DNA of 64,000 bases from DASQJL01 sp036380835 (GTDB lineage: Bacteria > Eisenbacteria > RBG-16-71-46 > SZUA-252), in the NCBI GenBank assembly GCA_036380835.1, contig DASVDZ010000064.1, positions 211,611 through 275,610 on the forward strand, given 5' to 3'. This document shows positions 57,068 to 64,000 of the stretch, piece after piece; positions within the stretch are counted from its first letter, which is position 1; each line of letters opens with the position of its first letter. A model generated the notes under the pieces. The model worked only from the letters and a program-made list of their open reading frames with translations. It did no database searches and was not told the origin of the DNA. The position numbers were made by a program, and so were the translations under genes.

Positions 57068-57793
57068 CTAGAGTGAGCGAACGGTCAGGTCCGCGAAGTC
57101 CGCGATGGTATCGTCCTCGGTCCAGAGTCCGATGGTTCCCTCCTGATACCGCTCGTCCCGCAGCCGAAACCGCGGCTTCCCGTCGTAGCTCACGTCCATG
57201 GTCGCGCCGACCCGCCGGATCTCGAGCGTGTGCCACGCGCCCGCCTCGGGGCGGTCGATCTTCTCGTACTTGAGGTCGCGCCGCTTTCCGGAGAGGAGGT
57301 AGTGCGCCATCAGCTCCGACTTCTCCCCGCTCACCCGCACGACGTAGCCGTTCCGCCCCTTCGGATCGAGCTGGAACGCGACGCCGGCCGTCGGATCGAT
57401 CTCCCCCGATCGGATGCGGAACCGGACGCTGATCTCGAGGTCGTGGAGGAGCGGCTTCGGGAGCTGGATCATGTGGAAGACGACTCCGTCGTTGTCCTCC
57501 GCCTGCCGGAGGACGCGCGGCCACGCGGCGGCCGTCGAGTCGCCCGTCGCGGACGAGTCGGCCTCGGACGAATCGACCCTCGCGGCCGCCTCCGGGGCCC
57601 TCGTCGAGTCGAGCACCACGATCCAGCGGCCGCCGAGGACGTGGGACCCGTCCGGAGCGTGGCCGAGCGTGTCGGCCGCGAACGACCAGGTCCAGGTCTT
57701 CCCCTTCGGCACCCTCCACGTATCGGCCCGCGCGGACGGCGCCGCGGCGGCGAGGACGAGCAGGGCCAGCGGCAGAACGACGCCCTTCTTCAC
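57068..57793 (-). CDS. Secreted LamG/concanavalin-like protein
   Basis: A 241-residue exported protein. AAGGAGG lies 4 nt upstream of the GTG at 57793, and the N-terminus is a signal peptide (KKGVVLPLALLVLAAAAPSARA). After an Ala/Ser/Asp linker, residues 105-241 form a concanavalin/DUF1080-like jelly roll: LHDLEISVRFRIRSGEIDPTAGVAFQLD, GYVVRVSG, AWHTLEIRRVGATMDVSYDG and GTIGLWTEDDTIADFADLTV. Such domains bind or hydrolyse glycans; no catalytic pair is evident. Its start overlaps the stop of the RecB/DUF2779 nuclease gene by 4 nt, an odd coupling of a nuclease with an exported protein. Confidence 0.78.
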   Translation of the reverse strand: MKKGVVLPLALLVLAAAAPSARADTWRVPKGKTWTWSFAADTLGHAPDGSHVLGGRWIVVLDSTRAPEAAARVDSSEADSSATGDSTAAAWPRVLRQAEDNDGVVFHMIQLPKPLLHDLEISVRFRIRSGEIDPTAGVAFQLDPKGRNGYVVRVSGEKSELMAHYLLSGKRRDLKYEKIDRPEAGAWHTLEIRRVGATMDVSYDGKPRFRLRDERYQEGTIGLWTEDDTIADFADLTVRSL

Positions 57794-59316
57794 GAGACCT
57801 CCTTCAGGGTCTGGAACAACCGCATCATCGCTTCGGTGTCGCGGGCGCAGTAGGCCCGGAGGCCTTCCCGCGTCTCCCGCCGCTCCTCCTCGGGACGCGA
57901 TGGATCGGTCATCGAGACGTAGGCGAGGGCCGCCTGGCTCCCGTCCTTGATCGCGAGGTGTCCGTATCCCATGCCCGCGACCACGACGGGCAGCACGTCC
58001 TTGATGGAGAAGGAGCCCCGGAATTCGGGGTGGTAGTAGTGCTCGTGGATCAACTGGTGGAGGTCGACGATCCGCCTCTCCACGTGCTCGAGGAGCGGCC
58101 CGCTCAGATCGGGGAGCGCTTCGGCCATCGCGCGGATCATGCGCGCCTCGAATCCGGAATAGACGACGATCGCCTCCGCCCCCTCGAGGGCGCGGATCAG
58201 GGCCCGGGCGAGCGGGCGGCGCGGGTCGGTCCGGTCTTCGTGGAGGTATTCGAGGTGCCGGACCGTTCCATCGCGCTCCAGCACGTGATCGGACCACTGG
58301 AACGGCGTCTGCTGGAAGGGCCTGGTCCCCGGAATGAACGGAAGCGCGGGGTTGCACGTCTCGAAGTCGAGGAAGTGGACCGGATGGGGGATCGCGCGCA
58401 GGGCGGCCGTGAGCTCGGGCCCCACGTACGCGACGCCGCGGCGCGTGCAGTCCCAGACGCGTCGCTGGAGCTCGCTCAAATCATGGAAGTCTTCGGGGAT
58501 GTCCCGGATGTCGTCGATCCCCAGGTCCTCGAACGCGCGCCTGAGCTTCGGCGTGAGGCGCGGCAGGTTCCCGATCGGGTGCTCGGGGCCATTGCCATGA
58601 CAGGTATCCCAGAACGGGCAGACGTACGGGCGGGAGCATTGGGCGCCGATCGGCACGTCGGGCGCGGCGAGCGCGCGGAGCGGCTCCCGCATCGCGGCGA
58701 TCGATCCGAGCAGATCGCGCCTCCGATCGCGCGCCACCTCGGTCAGGTCCTGGATCGTGAAGAGCGCCCTGAGATCGTACGGGCCCCCCTCCCAAACGTA
58801 CTGGTTGTTCACGTGGAGGATCGCCGCGCGGCGCACCGAGAGACCCGATCCCTCGACGACGAGGAGCTGCACGGCGAGATCGGGCAGGTACTCCTCTTTC
58901 ACGCTGGTGGCCGACTTCACCTCGACCACGTCCCAGGCGCCATTCCCGGCGCGCGCCAGCACGTCCACGCGAACGCGGATCCGGTCGTGCGTGAAGGCCG
59001 CCTCGTAGATCGACGGCACGCGCGGGTCGGCGAGGGTCGCCCGGGTCGCGCGCGCCGCGTCGTCGTGGAGCCGGGGATCCTCCTCCATCGTGACGCCCCC
59101 GGGGAACCGCCCCCTCGCGACGCGCCCCACCTCGCGACCGGCGTCGAAGAGCGCCTGGCGCGACGCGTCGATCGGATCCCGGGTGTCCGGGGCGTAGCAC
59201 TCCAGATAGAGGCGCTTCGGGCACTGGAGGCCGGCCAGGACCTTCGACTTGGAGAGGGACGGGATCGACGCCCGCTCGGACGCGGGGGCGTCGTCCCACA
59301 GGGGAAGCTGGTTCAT
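57790..59316 (-). CDS. RecB-family nuclease with DUF2779 (DEDD-type) domain
   Basis: A 508-residue protein. The N-terminal half is a RecB/Cas4-like PD-(D/E)XK nuclease: LSKSKVLAGLQCPKRLYL, then WDVVEVKSATSVKEEYLPDLAVQLLV (catalytic Glu-X-Lys), and Cys residues in GAQCSRPYVCPFWDTCHG that with the early Cys would hold a 4Fe-4S cluster. The C-terminal half is DUF2779, with an RNase H/DEDD-like opening PVHFLDFETCNPALPF and later AYCARDTEAMM, so two nuclease-type folds are fused. The function is unknown; DNA repair or defence are possible. The ATG at 59316 is preceded by TGC-TATCGT 9 nt upstream (leaderless-like). Confidence 0.87.
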   Translation of the reverse strand: MNQLPLWDDAPASERASIPSLSKSKVLAGLQCPKRLYLECYAPDTRDPIDASRQALFDAGREVGRVARGRFPGGVTMEEDPRLHDDAARATRATLADPRVPSIYEAAFTHDRIRVRVDVLARAGNGAWDVVEVKSATSVKEEYLPDLAVQLLVVEGSGLSVRRAAILHVNNQYVWEGGPYDLRALFTIQDLTEVARDRRRDLLGSIAAMREPLRALAAPDVPIGAQCSRPYVCPFWDTCHGNGPEHPIGNLPRLTPKLRRAFEDLGIDDIRDIPEDFHDLSELQRRVWDCTRRGVAYVGPELTAALRAIPHPVHFLDFETCNPALPFIPGTRPFQQTPFQWSDHVLERDGTVRHLEYLHEDRTDPRRPLARALIRALEGAEAIVVYSGFEARMIRAMAEALPDLSGPLLEHVERRIVDLHQLIHEHYYHPEFRGSFSIKDVLPVVVAGMGYGHLAIKDGSQAALAYVSMTDPSRPEEERRETREGLRAYCARDTEAMMRLFQTLKEVS

Positions 59317-59325
59317 CGCCCCGAA

Positions 59326-59334
59326 ACGATAGCA
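59326..59334 (-). promoter_or_regulatory. Extended -10 box before the nuclease ATG
   Basis: On the minus strand TGC-TATCGT ends 9 nt before the ATG at 59316, with no ribosome-binding site. It is a further example of a start codon placed at the expected transcription start. Confidence 0.45.
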
Positions 59335-59539
59335 CACGGCGCGGCGCGCATGACCCGCGCGAACGAGGCTCCTCGCTGGAGCCCGCCGATGCCGGGCAAG
59401 TTATTGTGGGAGAACCGGATGGAGGGCGCCCAAAAACAGCGGCCGGACGCGAGCAGACCCGGGCGAACTCAGTCGAGATGCGGGTCAGAGCCTGCCGCGC
59501 CGGCCGCCCGCGAGTATACCGCGCGCCGGGCGCTTCGTG

Positions 59540-59545
59540 TACGAT
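59540..59545 (+). promoter_or_regulatory. -10 box before the pdxH GTG
   Basis: TACGAT ends 11 nt upstream of the GTG at 59557 without a ribosome-binding site. Together with the conserved start of the protein it supports this GTG as the start of a leaderless mRNA. Confidence 0.4.
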
Positions 59546-59556
59546 CCAACGGCGCC

Positions 59557-60156
59557 GTGGAACCGATCCCCGATCCCTTCGATCTCTTCGAGGAATGGTA
59601 TGAGGAGGCCCATCACGTGGGACTCCCCGAGCCCTCGGCCGCGTCGCTCGCCACCGTGAACGAAAAAGGCCACCCCTCGGTCCGCGTGGTGCTCGTCCGC
59701 GGGCACGACGTGCACGGCTTCGTCTTCTATACGAATCTGAGGAGCCGGAAGGGACGAGATCTTCTTCGGAACGCCTCGGCCGGCGCCCCCGCGTCTCTCT
59801 GTTTCTACTGGCCCCCCTTGGCCCGTCAGGTGCGCGTGACGGGCATGGCGACACTCGTACCCGACGCCGAGGCCGACGCCTATTGGGCGACGCGCCCCCG
59901 GGGAAGCCAGGTCGCGGCGTACGCGTCGCGACAGAGCGAACGGCTACCGGGCGGCCGCGAGGAGCTGGCGACTCGGTTCCGGGCGCTCGACAAGTCGCTT
60001 CCGGAAACGAGCGTCCCCCGCCCCGAATTCTGGTCCGGATTCCGGATCGCCCCCGACGAGATCGAATTCTGGGAAGGACGCGAGAACCGTCTCCATCAGC
60101 GCCTCCTCTACACGCGTGGCGACGGCGGATGGACGATGGAGATTCTCGCGCCATAA
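59557..60156 (+). CDS. pdxH: Pyridoxamine 5'-phosphate oxidase
   Basis: A 199-residue FMN enzyme making pyridoxal 5'-phosphate. PdxH signatures are seen throughout: ATVNEKGHPSVRVVLVRGHD near residue 35, GFVFYTNLRSRKGRDLLRN near residue 62, LCFYWPPLARQVRVTG near residue 88, ATRPRGSQVAAYASRQSE near residue 115, and the diagnostic C-terminal block PEFWSGFRIAPDEIEFWEGRENRLHQR. The GTG at 59557 fits the family length; the longer frame upstream is antisense to the nuclease gene. The stop overlaps the next ATG by one base (TAATG). Confidence 0.95.
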   Translation: MEPIPDPFDLFEEWYEEAHHVGLPEPSAASLATVNEKGHPSVRVVLVRGHDVHGFVFYTNLRSRKGRDLLRNASAGAPASLCFYWPPLARQVRVTGMATLVPDAEADAYWATRPRGSQVAAYASRQSERLPGGREELATRFRALDKSLPETSVPRPEFWSGFRIAPDEIEFWEGRENRLHQRLLYTRGDGGWTMEILAP

Positions 60157-60881
60157 TGCCGCGAACGGCCGGCCCGCCGCTTCCCCGCCTTCTCCTGGCG
60201 CTCGGAATGGCCACGCTCGTCTTCGACGTGGGAAGCGTCTACGTCAAGTGGCCGGTCTTCCGCCGCGGGCTCACCGTCGGCGATCTGCTCGAAGTCGCGG
60301 GCGTTCTCGCCGTGCTCCTTCTCTACCGCGCCGTGACGCGCGCCCTCGGGGACGCGCGCGGCGCTCCCGGCGCCATCCTCGCGGTCGCGGCGATCGCCTA
60401 CGCCCTCGGAAACGGAATCCACGTCGCGGCCAACTCGATCCACGACATGCTCGACCGGACGCGCCTCGGCGATCCCTGGGGGCTCGCGGGGTTCTGGGAC
60501 GAGGGCGTGGGGCACTGCCTCGTGGACGGGGCGCGGATCGCGTTCGCGATCGGGCTCACGTGGCTCGCCGCGCGCGTTCCGGCGCGACCGCCGGAGGCCG
60601 CGGCGGGAGGCGACGGAGGCGACGGCGCGGTCGCGGCGGGTGGCGCGGCCTACGGATTCCTCTACTTCGCCGCCGCCGTGGAGGGCCAGACGGTGCCGCT
60701 CGCCCTCCCCTTCTCCATCGCGTACGCGGTCTGGAGCGTCGCCTCGAAATCCGCGCCGAGCCGGAGCGCCGTCGTGGCGTTCTATCGCGTCGCGGCTTGG
60801 ACCTCGCTCTTCTTCCTCGCCGTCTGGGGCCTCTGGCATCGCGGCTTCCCCGAGTTCTCGAGGACCGGCTTCATTCCCTAG
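60156..60881 (+). CDS. Multi-pass membrane protein of unknown function
   Basis: A 241-residue protein with six or seven hydrophobic helices, e.g. LLLALGMATLVFDVGSVYVKW, VAGVLAVLLLYRAVTRAL, IAFAIGLTWLAARV and TSLFFLAVWGLWHRG. Conserved-looking polar residues within membrane segments (NGIHVAANSIHDM near residue 87 and GFWDEGVGHCLVDG near residue 112) include several His, suggesting metal or heme binding, but I do not recognise the family. It is translationally coupled to pdxH (TAATG). Confidence 0.65.
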   Translation: MPRTAGPPLPRLLLALGMATLVFDVGSVYVKWPVFRRGLTVGDLLEVAGVLAVLLLYRAVTRALGDARGAPGAILAVAAIAYALGNGIHVAANSIHDMLDRTRLGDPWGLAGFWDEGVGHCLVDGARIAFAIGLTWLAARVPARPPEAAAGGDGGDGAVAAGGAAYGFLYFAAAVEGQTVPLALPFSIAYAVWSVASKSAPSRSAVVAFYRVAAWTSLFFLAVWGLWHRGFPEFSRTGFIP

Positions 60882-60936
60882 CGAGCGCTCCGATCGGGCT
60901 TGGACCCGCGCGGGCGTTCTGGACCAGAATGGAATC

Positions 60937-62448
60937 GTGAGGATCGATCGAATTTCGAGAGCGGCGTCCGCCGCGCTGTTCGCGCTCCTCGCCGTCGGCG
61001 GGAGGGCGGCCCCCGCGCGCGGAGTGGAGGGCGGGGCCGATTCGCTCCGTGTCGAGCCCTACGTGATCCACGCGTCCGACGGCGTGGACCACGACGCCGA
61101 GCTGCTCCGGCTCCGGGTCCCCGAGTCGCACGCGATCCCCGGGGGACGGCGCATCACCATCGCCCTCCTCCGGCTCCGGTCGACCGCGCTCGAGCCGGGA
61201 CCGCCCCTCGTCTTCCTTCCGGGGGGCCCGGGATATCCGGCGTCGCTCGTCGCGCGCGACCCGGCCTACCTCCGGCTCTTCGATCGCCTCCGCGCGCAGT
61301 CGGACGTGCTGCTCCTCGATCAGCGGGGATCGGGCCTGAGCGAGCCGAACCTCCAATGCGTCACCAAAGCCCCGCTCCCGCTCGACGCCTTCGAGTCGGA
61401 GGCCGCCCTCTCCATCGCCCTCGGCTCCATGATCCGTCCCTGCGTGCGGCTCGTGCGCGACGACGGCGTCGATCCGACCGCGTACAACACGGTCGAGAGC
61501 GCGGAGGATCTGGAGGATCTGCGCCGCGCCCTGGGAGTCGAGAAGCTCCGGTTGCTCGGCGTCTCGTACGGCACCGAGCTCGTGCTGGAGACGATCCGGC
61601 GTCACGGCGATCGAATCGATCGGGCCGTGCTCGCGGGAACGCGGGGACCCGACCAGGCCTACCAGCTTCCGGTGGCGACCGACTTCCAGCTCCGCCGCTT
61701 CTCGGCGCTGGTGTCCGCCGATCCCAAGCTGGCGCCGATCCTCCCCGACTTCGCCGGCGCCGTTCGACGGGCCCTCGAGACGCTCGCCTGGCGCCCGGCG
61801 ACCGTGCGGATCCGCGACGCCAAGTCGGGAAAGGAGGTCCGAGTCCGCCTCGGGACGGTCGGGCTCCAGGCGATCGTCGCGAGCGACATGAGCGACTGGG
61901 TTCGCGGCGCCTTCCTTCCGGCGATGTTCGCCGCCATGCAACGCGGCGACAGCACCCTGTTCGCGCGCCGCGTCGCCGAGCTCTACAACACGCAGGGGGG
62001 CGGGATCTCGGTGATGCAGGTGGCGGTCGACTGCGCCTCGGGCGGATCGCCCGAGCGGATCGCCACGGTCGCGCGACAGGCGAAGGGGAGCCCGATGGGA
62101 AACATCCGGAACACGCTCCTGAACCCCGCGTTCTGCGACCTCGTGGGGAGGCCCGACCTGGGCCCCGTCTTCCGGGAGCCGATCTACAGCGACGTGCCGG
62201 CGCTCTTCGTCTCGGGATCGCTCGACGGGATCACCCCTCCGTTCCAGGCGGAGGAGGTTTGTTGGGGGTTCCCCCGGGGCGTCCATCTCGTCGTGGAGAA
62301 TGGGTGGCACGAGACGCTGCCCTTCGTGGCGGTGCAAGACGCCGTCGTCGACTTCCTGGGCGGCGCCGACGTGAGGGGACGACGCGTCTCGGTCCCGCCT
62401 CCCAAATTCGCGGACGTGGAGCGCGCCAAGGAGCTCCTGCTGCGGTAG
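60937..62448 (+). CDS. Exported alpha/beta hydrolase (TAP-like/proline iminopeptidase-like)
   Basis: A 503-residue serine hydrolase. The N-terminus after the GTG at 60937 is a signal peptide (ISRAASAALFALLAVGG). The oxyanion-hole region is PLVFLPGGPGYPASL, the DQRGSGLSEPN motif follows, the nucleophile is Ser in LLGVSYGTEL near residue 210, the acid is Asp in FVSGSLDGITPP, and the base is His in ENGWHETLPF. A C-terminal TAP-like part is present. These enzymes are periplasmic or secreted peptidases that release N-terminal residues, or esterases. There is no strong ribosome-binding site, so the exact start is uncertain. Confidence 0.85.
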   Translation: MRIDRISRAASAALFALLAVGGRAAPARGVEGGADSLRVEPYVIHASDGVDHDAELLRLRVPESHAIPGGRRITIALLRLRSTALEPGPPLVFLPGGPGYPASLVARDPAYLRLFDRLRAQSDVLLLDQRGSGLSEPNLQCVTKAPLPLDAFESEAALSIALGSMIRPCVRLVRDDGVDPTAYNTVESAEDLEDLRRALGVEKLRLLGVSYGTELVLETIRRHGDRIDRAVLAGTRGPDQAYQLPVATDFQLRRFSALVSADPKLAPILPDFAGAVRRALETLAWRPATVRIRDAKSGKEVRVRLGTVGLQAIVASDMSDWVRGAFLPAMFAAMQRGDSTLFARRVAELYNTQGGGISVMQVAVDCASGGSPERIATVARQAKGSPMGNIRNTLLNPAFCDLVGRPDLGPVFREPIYSDVPALFVSGSLDGITPPFQAEEVCWGFPRGVHLVVENGWHETLPFVAVQDAVVDFLGGADVRGRRVSVPPPKFADVERAKELLLR

Positions 62449-62488
62449 GGGGCGAGCCCGCGCGGGGCCGCCCCACGGTGAAGAGTTC

Positions 62489-62515
62489 GGCCCCGGCGAA
62501 CCGCTCGCCGGGGCC
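62489..62515. terminator. Perfect 11-bp hairpin between convergent genes
   Basis: GGCCCCGGCGA (62489-62499) and TCGCCGGGGCC (62505-62515) form an uninterrupted 11-bp stem with a 5-nt loop. It lies between the hydrolase stop (62448) and the stop of the minus-strand membrane protein (62552). No U-tract exists on either side. It probably terminates both transcripts. Confidence 0.55.
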
Positions 62516-62551
62516 GCCGTTCAGCCCGACCGCGTGGTCCGACCGGAAGCG

Positions 62552-63130
62552 TTATCTAGCCGCCAACCGCGGGCCGCGACGCTCGTCGGCGCCGTTCCCG
62601 ACCTGGCGCCAGAGCGCCGCCGCGTTGGTCTGGCGCAGGCGTCCGGTCTCGGTGACCGAATGGAAGCAGAAGACGAGGCCCAAGCCCGTCGTGATGCCCG
62701 CCATCAGATCGCCGCGGGGGCTTGTCGACGCGAAGAGCCAGGAGAAGACGATCGCGGTCAGGGCGACCGCGTTCGCGAGCGCCGTCATCACCCAGTCGCC
62801 CGACGGATTGAAGCCGGGCACGACCTCGAGCTGCGCGAGGCGCGTGAACCACTGGGGGCTCGAGGCGCGCGATTCGAAGTACTCCTTCACGTAGCCGGCG
62901 ATGAGGCGGACCTGCTGGCGACCGTGCATGGCGGCGTAGAAGCCGTACGCCACGGCGAAGACGACCGGCAGCATCAGGCTCGCGTTCCTCGCGGCGATCC
63001 CCCACGAGAGAAGCACGGCGGCGGCCAGGCCCGAGGCCGTCCAGCAGATCAGGGAGGTGCGCTCCGCGTCGCGGCCGCGCGCCATGATCGCGTCGTACTC
63101 CGTCTGTTCCCAATCGTTGGTACCCGGCAT
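62552..63130 (-). CDS. Membrane protein of unknown function
   Basis: A 192-residue protein with four hydrophobic segments in two pairs: SLICWTASGLAAAVLLSWGIA with ASLMLPVVFAVAYGFYAAMHG, and WVMTALANAVALTAIVFSWLF with GDLMAGITTGLGLVFCFHSV. A cytoplasmic helical loop with REEYFES-like charges lies between the pairs. AAGGGGGT precedes the ATG at 63130. No family is recognised. It is divergent from the secreted zinc-finger-like gene. Confidence 0.65.
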   Translation of the reverse strand: MPGTNDWEQTEYDAIMARGRDAERTSLICWTASGLAAAVLLSWGIAARNASLMLPVVFAVAYGFYAAMHGRQQVRLIAGYVKEYFESRASSPQWFTRLAQLEVVPGFNPSGDWVMTALANAVALTAIVFSWLFASTSPRGDLMAGITTGLGLVFCFHSVTETGRLRQTNAAALWRQVGNGADERRGPRLAAR

Positions 63131-63415
63131 GTGGCTACCCCCTTGTTCGGTCGTGATCGTTCCCCAGGGCGCATCCCGCGCTCCGAATCTATCGGCAGGA
63201 CCGGCGCGAAAGTTGACCCCTCCGCCCCTGTGACCGGGCCGACGCGATGAGAAAACGGAGTCACGGACGCCGGCCGCGCGGGGTCGCGTCGCGTAATTCC
63301 AAGTCGCTGTCATTACACTGTTTACGTCCAGCACGCCGTGCGGCACGGCCGATGCTCTGACCCGATTCGACCAAACGCGGGGGTGTCGCCCCAGCCCGGG
63401 AAAGGAGCGGATCCG

Positions 63416-63997
63416 ATGAGACGAACGACGATGACCATGGCGCTGGCGGGAGTGCTGGGCGCCTCGATGATCCTGATCGCGCCCGATACGGCTCTCGCCG
63501 AGCGGGGGAAGGGGTGGACGGCGAGACCGGGCGGCCGCGGGATGGAGGAGCGCCGCTTGGAGAGGCGGAGCGATCGAACCTGGAATCGGCAATGGCGATC
63601 GTGGCGCGGGGGCCGCGTCTATCGCGACGTGATCGTGATCCGGGGAGGCGAACGGAGCCCCCGCTACCGCGCCTGGCGCTACTACGCGTATCCGGAGTTC
63701 CGTTACCGGAGCCACGTCGTCTACGTTCGGCCGGTGCGCTACTTCACCGCGGTCGCGACGATCGGCGGCGTCCGAATCGGGGCGCGCTTCCGCGACGCCG
63801 ACGCGCGTCGGTACGGCTGCAACTTCTGCGACGCGCGATTCGACGACTACGGGAGTTACCGGGCCCACCTGTACGACTGCCCGCGGCGCCCGCCCGGATT
63901 CCGGATCGTGGCGCAGGACTGGAGCGACCAGGACGTGAACCGCGGATCGTGGTGGGACGACCACGATTGGCACGACGACGAGGGGTGGGACAATTAG
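63416..63997 (+). CDS. Exported protein with a C2HC zinc-finger-like motif
   Basis: A 193-residue protein. AAAGGAG precedes the ATG at 63416, and a signal peptide is clear (TTMTMALAGVLGASMILIAPDTALA, cleaved near residue 28). The mature N-terminus to about residue 70 is very Arg/Trp-rich and basic. Residues 135-155 have Cys-X2-Cys-X12-His-X3-Cys (YGCNFCDARFDDYGSYRAHL), the spacing of a classical zinc finger, which is unusual in an exported protein. The C-terminus is Asp/Trp-rich (SWWDDHDWHDDEGWDN). No family is recognised; DNA or metal binding outside the cytoplasm, or a disulfide-linked knuckle, are possible. Confidence 0.65.
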   Translation: MRRTTMTMALAGVLGASMILIAPDTALAERGKGWTARPGGRGMEERRLERRSDRTWNRQWRSWRGGRVYRDVIVIRGGERSPRYRAWRYYAYPEFRYRSHVVYVRPVRYFTAVATIGGVRIGARFRDADARRYGCNFCDARFDDYGSYRAHLYDCPRRPPGFRIVAQDWSDQDVNRGSWWDDHDWHDDEGWDN

Positions 63998-64000
63998 GTG

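Noticed and set aside
1..64000. tRNA, rRNA, CRISPR arrays, insertion sequences
   Set aside because: I scanned by eye for T-loop motifs, regularly spaced repeats and transposase motifs and found none. A tRNA hidden in an intergenic region cannot be fully excluded without a covariance search.

Overview
The window is a dense, high-GC bacterial chromosome segment with genes on both strands and very short spacers. It has no insertion sequence, CRISPR array, rRNA or tRNA that I can see. Several features point to the FCB side of the tree, most probably Candidatus Eisenbacteria or a close relative: a secreted repeat protein with a FlgD-like/type IX-style C-terminal domain (the RPNPFNPSTAIEFSL signature), tandem DUF2330 proteins, an ECF sigma/anti-sigma pair, and very high GC. 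This placement is an inference from domain style; no rRNA is present to settle it.

Layout. Positions 1-2.7 kb (+) hold two tandem DUF2330 secreted proteins, the first cut by the window edge. From 11.3 down to 2.75 kb, twelve consecutive genes lie on the minus strand: lexA, a DinB-fold protein, a monooxygenase-like protein, imuB and dnaE2 (a lexA-linked translesion mutasome without a recognisable imuA), then two tiny membrane proteins, DoxX, NIPSNAP, another DinB-fold protein, an SRPBCC protein and a DUF1353 protein. From 11.5 to 15.4 kb there are a secreted protein, a double SRPBCC protein, a quinone-oxidoreductase-like protein, family 5 uracil-DNA glycosylase and a third DinB-fold protein. 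From 15.5 to 27.2 kb (+) a heme operon covers every step from glutamyl-tRNA to protoheme (hemX/ccsA-like, hemA, C, D, B, L, E, N, H, a lipoprotein, hemG/Y), mostly joined by 4-nt overlaps.

From 27.2 to 28.7 kb (-) lies queE-queD-cupin. From 28.8 to 35.4 kb there is what I read as a sphingolipid island. The plus strand carries an FA2H-like hydroxylase and an MlaE-MlaF-MlaD lipid transporter. The convergent minus strand carries a serine-palmitoyltransferase-like enzyme, an acyltransferase and an NAD-dependent epimerase-type reductase, the trio known from Caulobacter ceramide synthesis. From 35.5 to 45.8 kb are the repeat protein, a DUF1028 protein behind a striking AT-rich promoter, citrate synthase, an NRDE protein, a DsbD-N-like fragment, a cupredoxin, DUF1579, an ABC exporter, and the anti-sigma/ECF sigma pair.

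From 55.0 down to 45.9 kb (-) there is a complete Tad (Flp) pilus operon that ends with a 32-residue membrane peptide gene and a long terminator-like hairpin. From 55.4 to 64 kb are an M20 peptidase, a run of hairpins that may be a structured RNA, a LamG-like secreted protein coupled to a RecB/DUF2779 nuclease, pdxH, membrane proteins, an alpha/beta hydrolase and a secreted protein with a zinc-finger-like motif.

Regulation. Several start codons (ATG or GTG) sit 6-11 nt downstream of TANNNT boxes, some of them with an upstream TGN. This suggests that leaderless or nearly leaderless mRNAs are common here. Operon-internal genes instead use AGGAGG-type sites or 4-nt stop/start overlaps.
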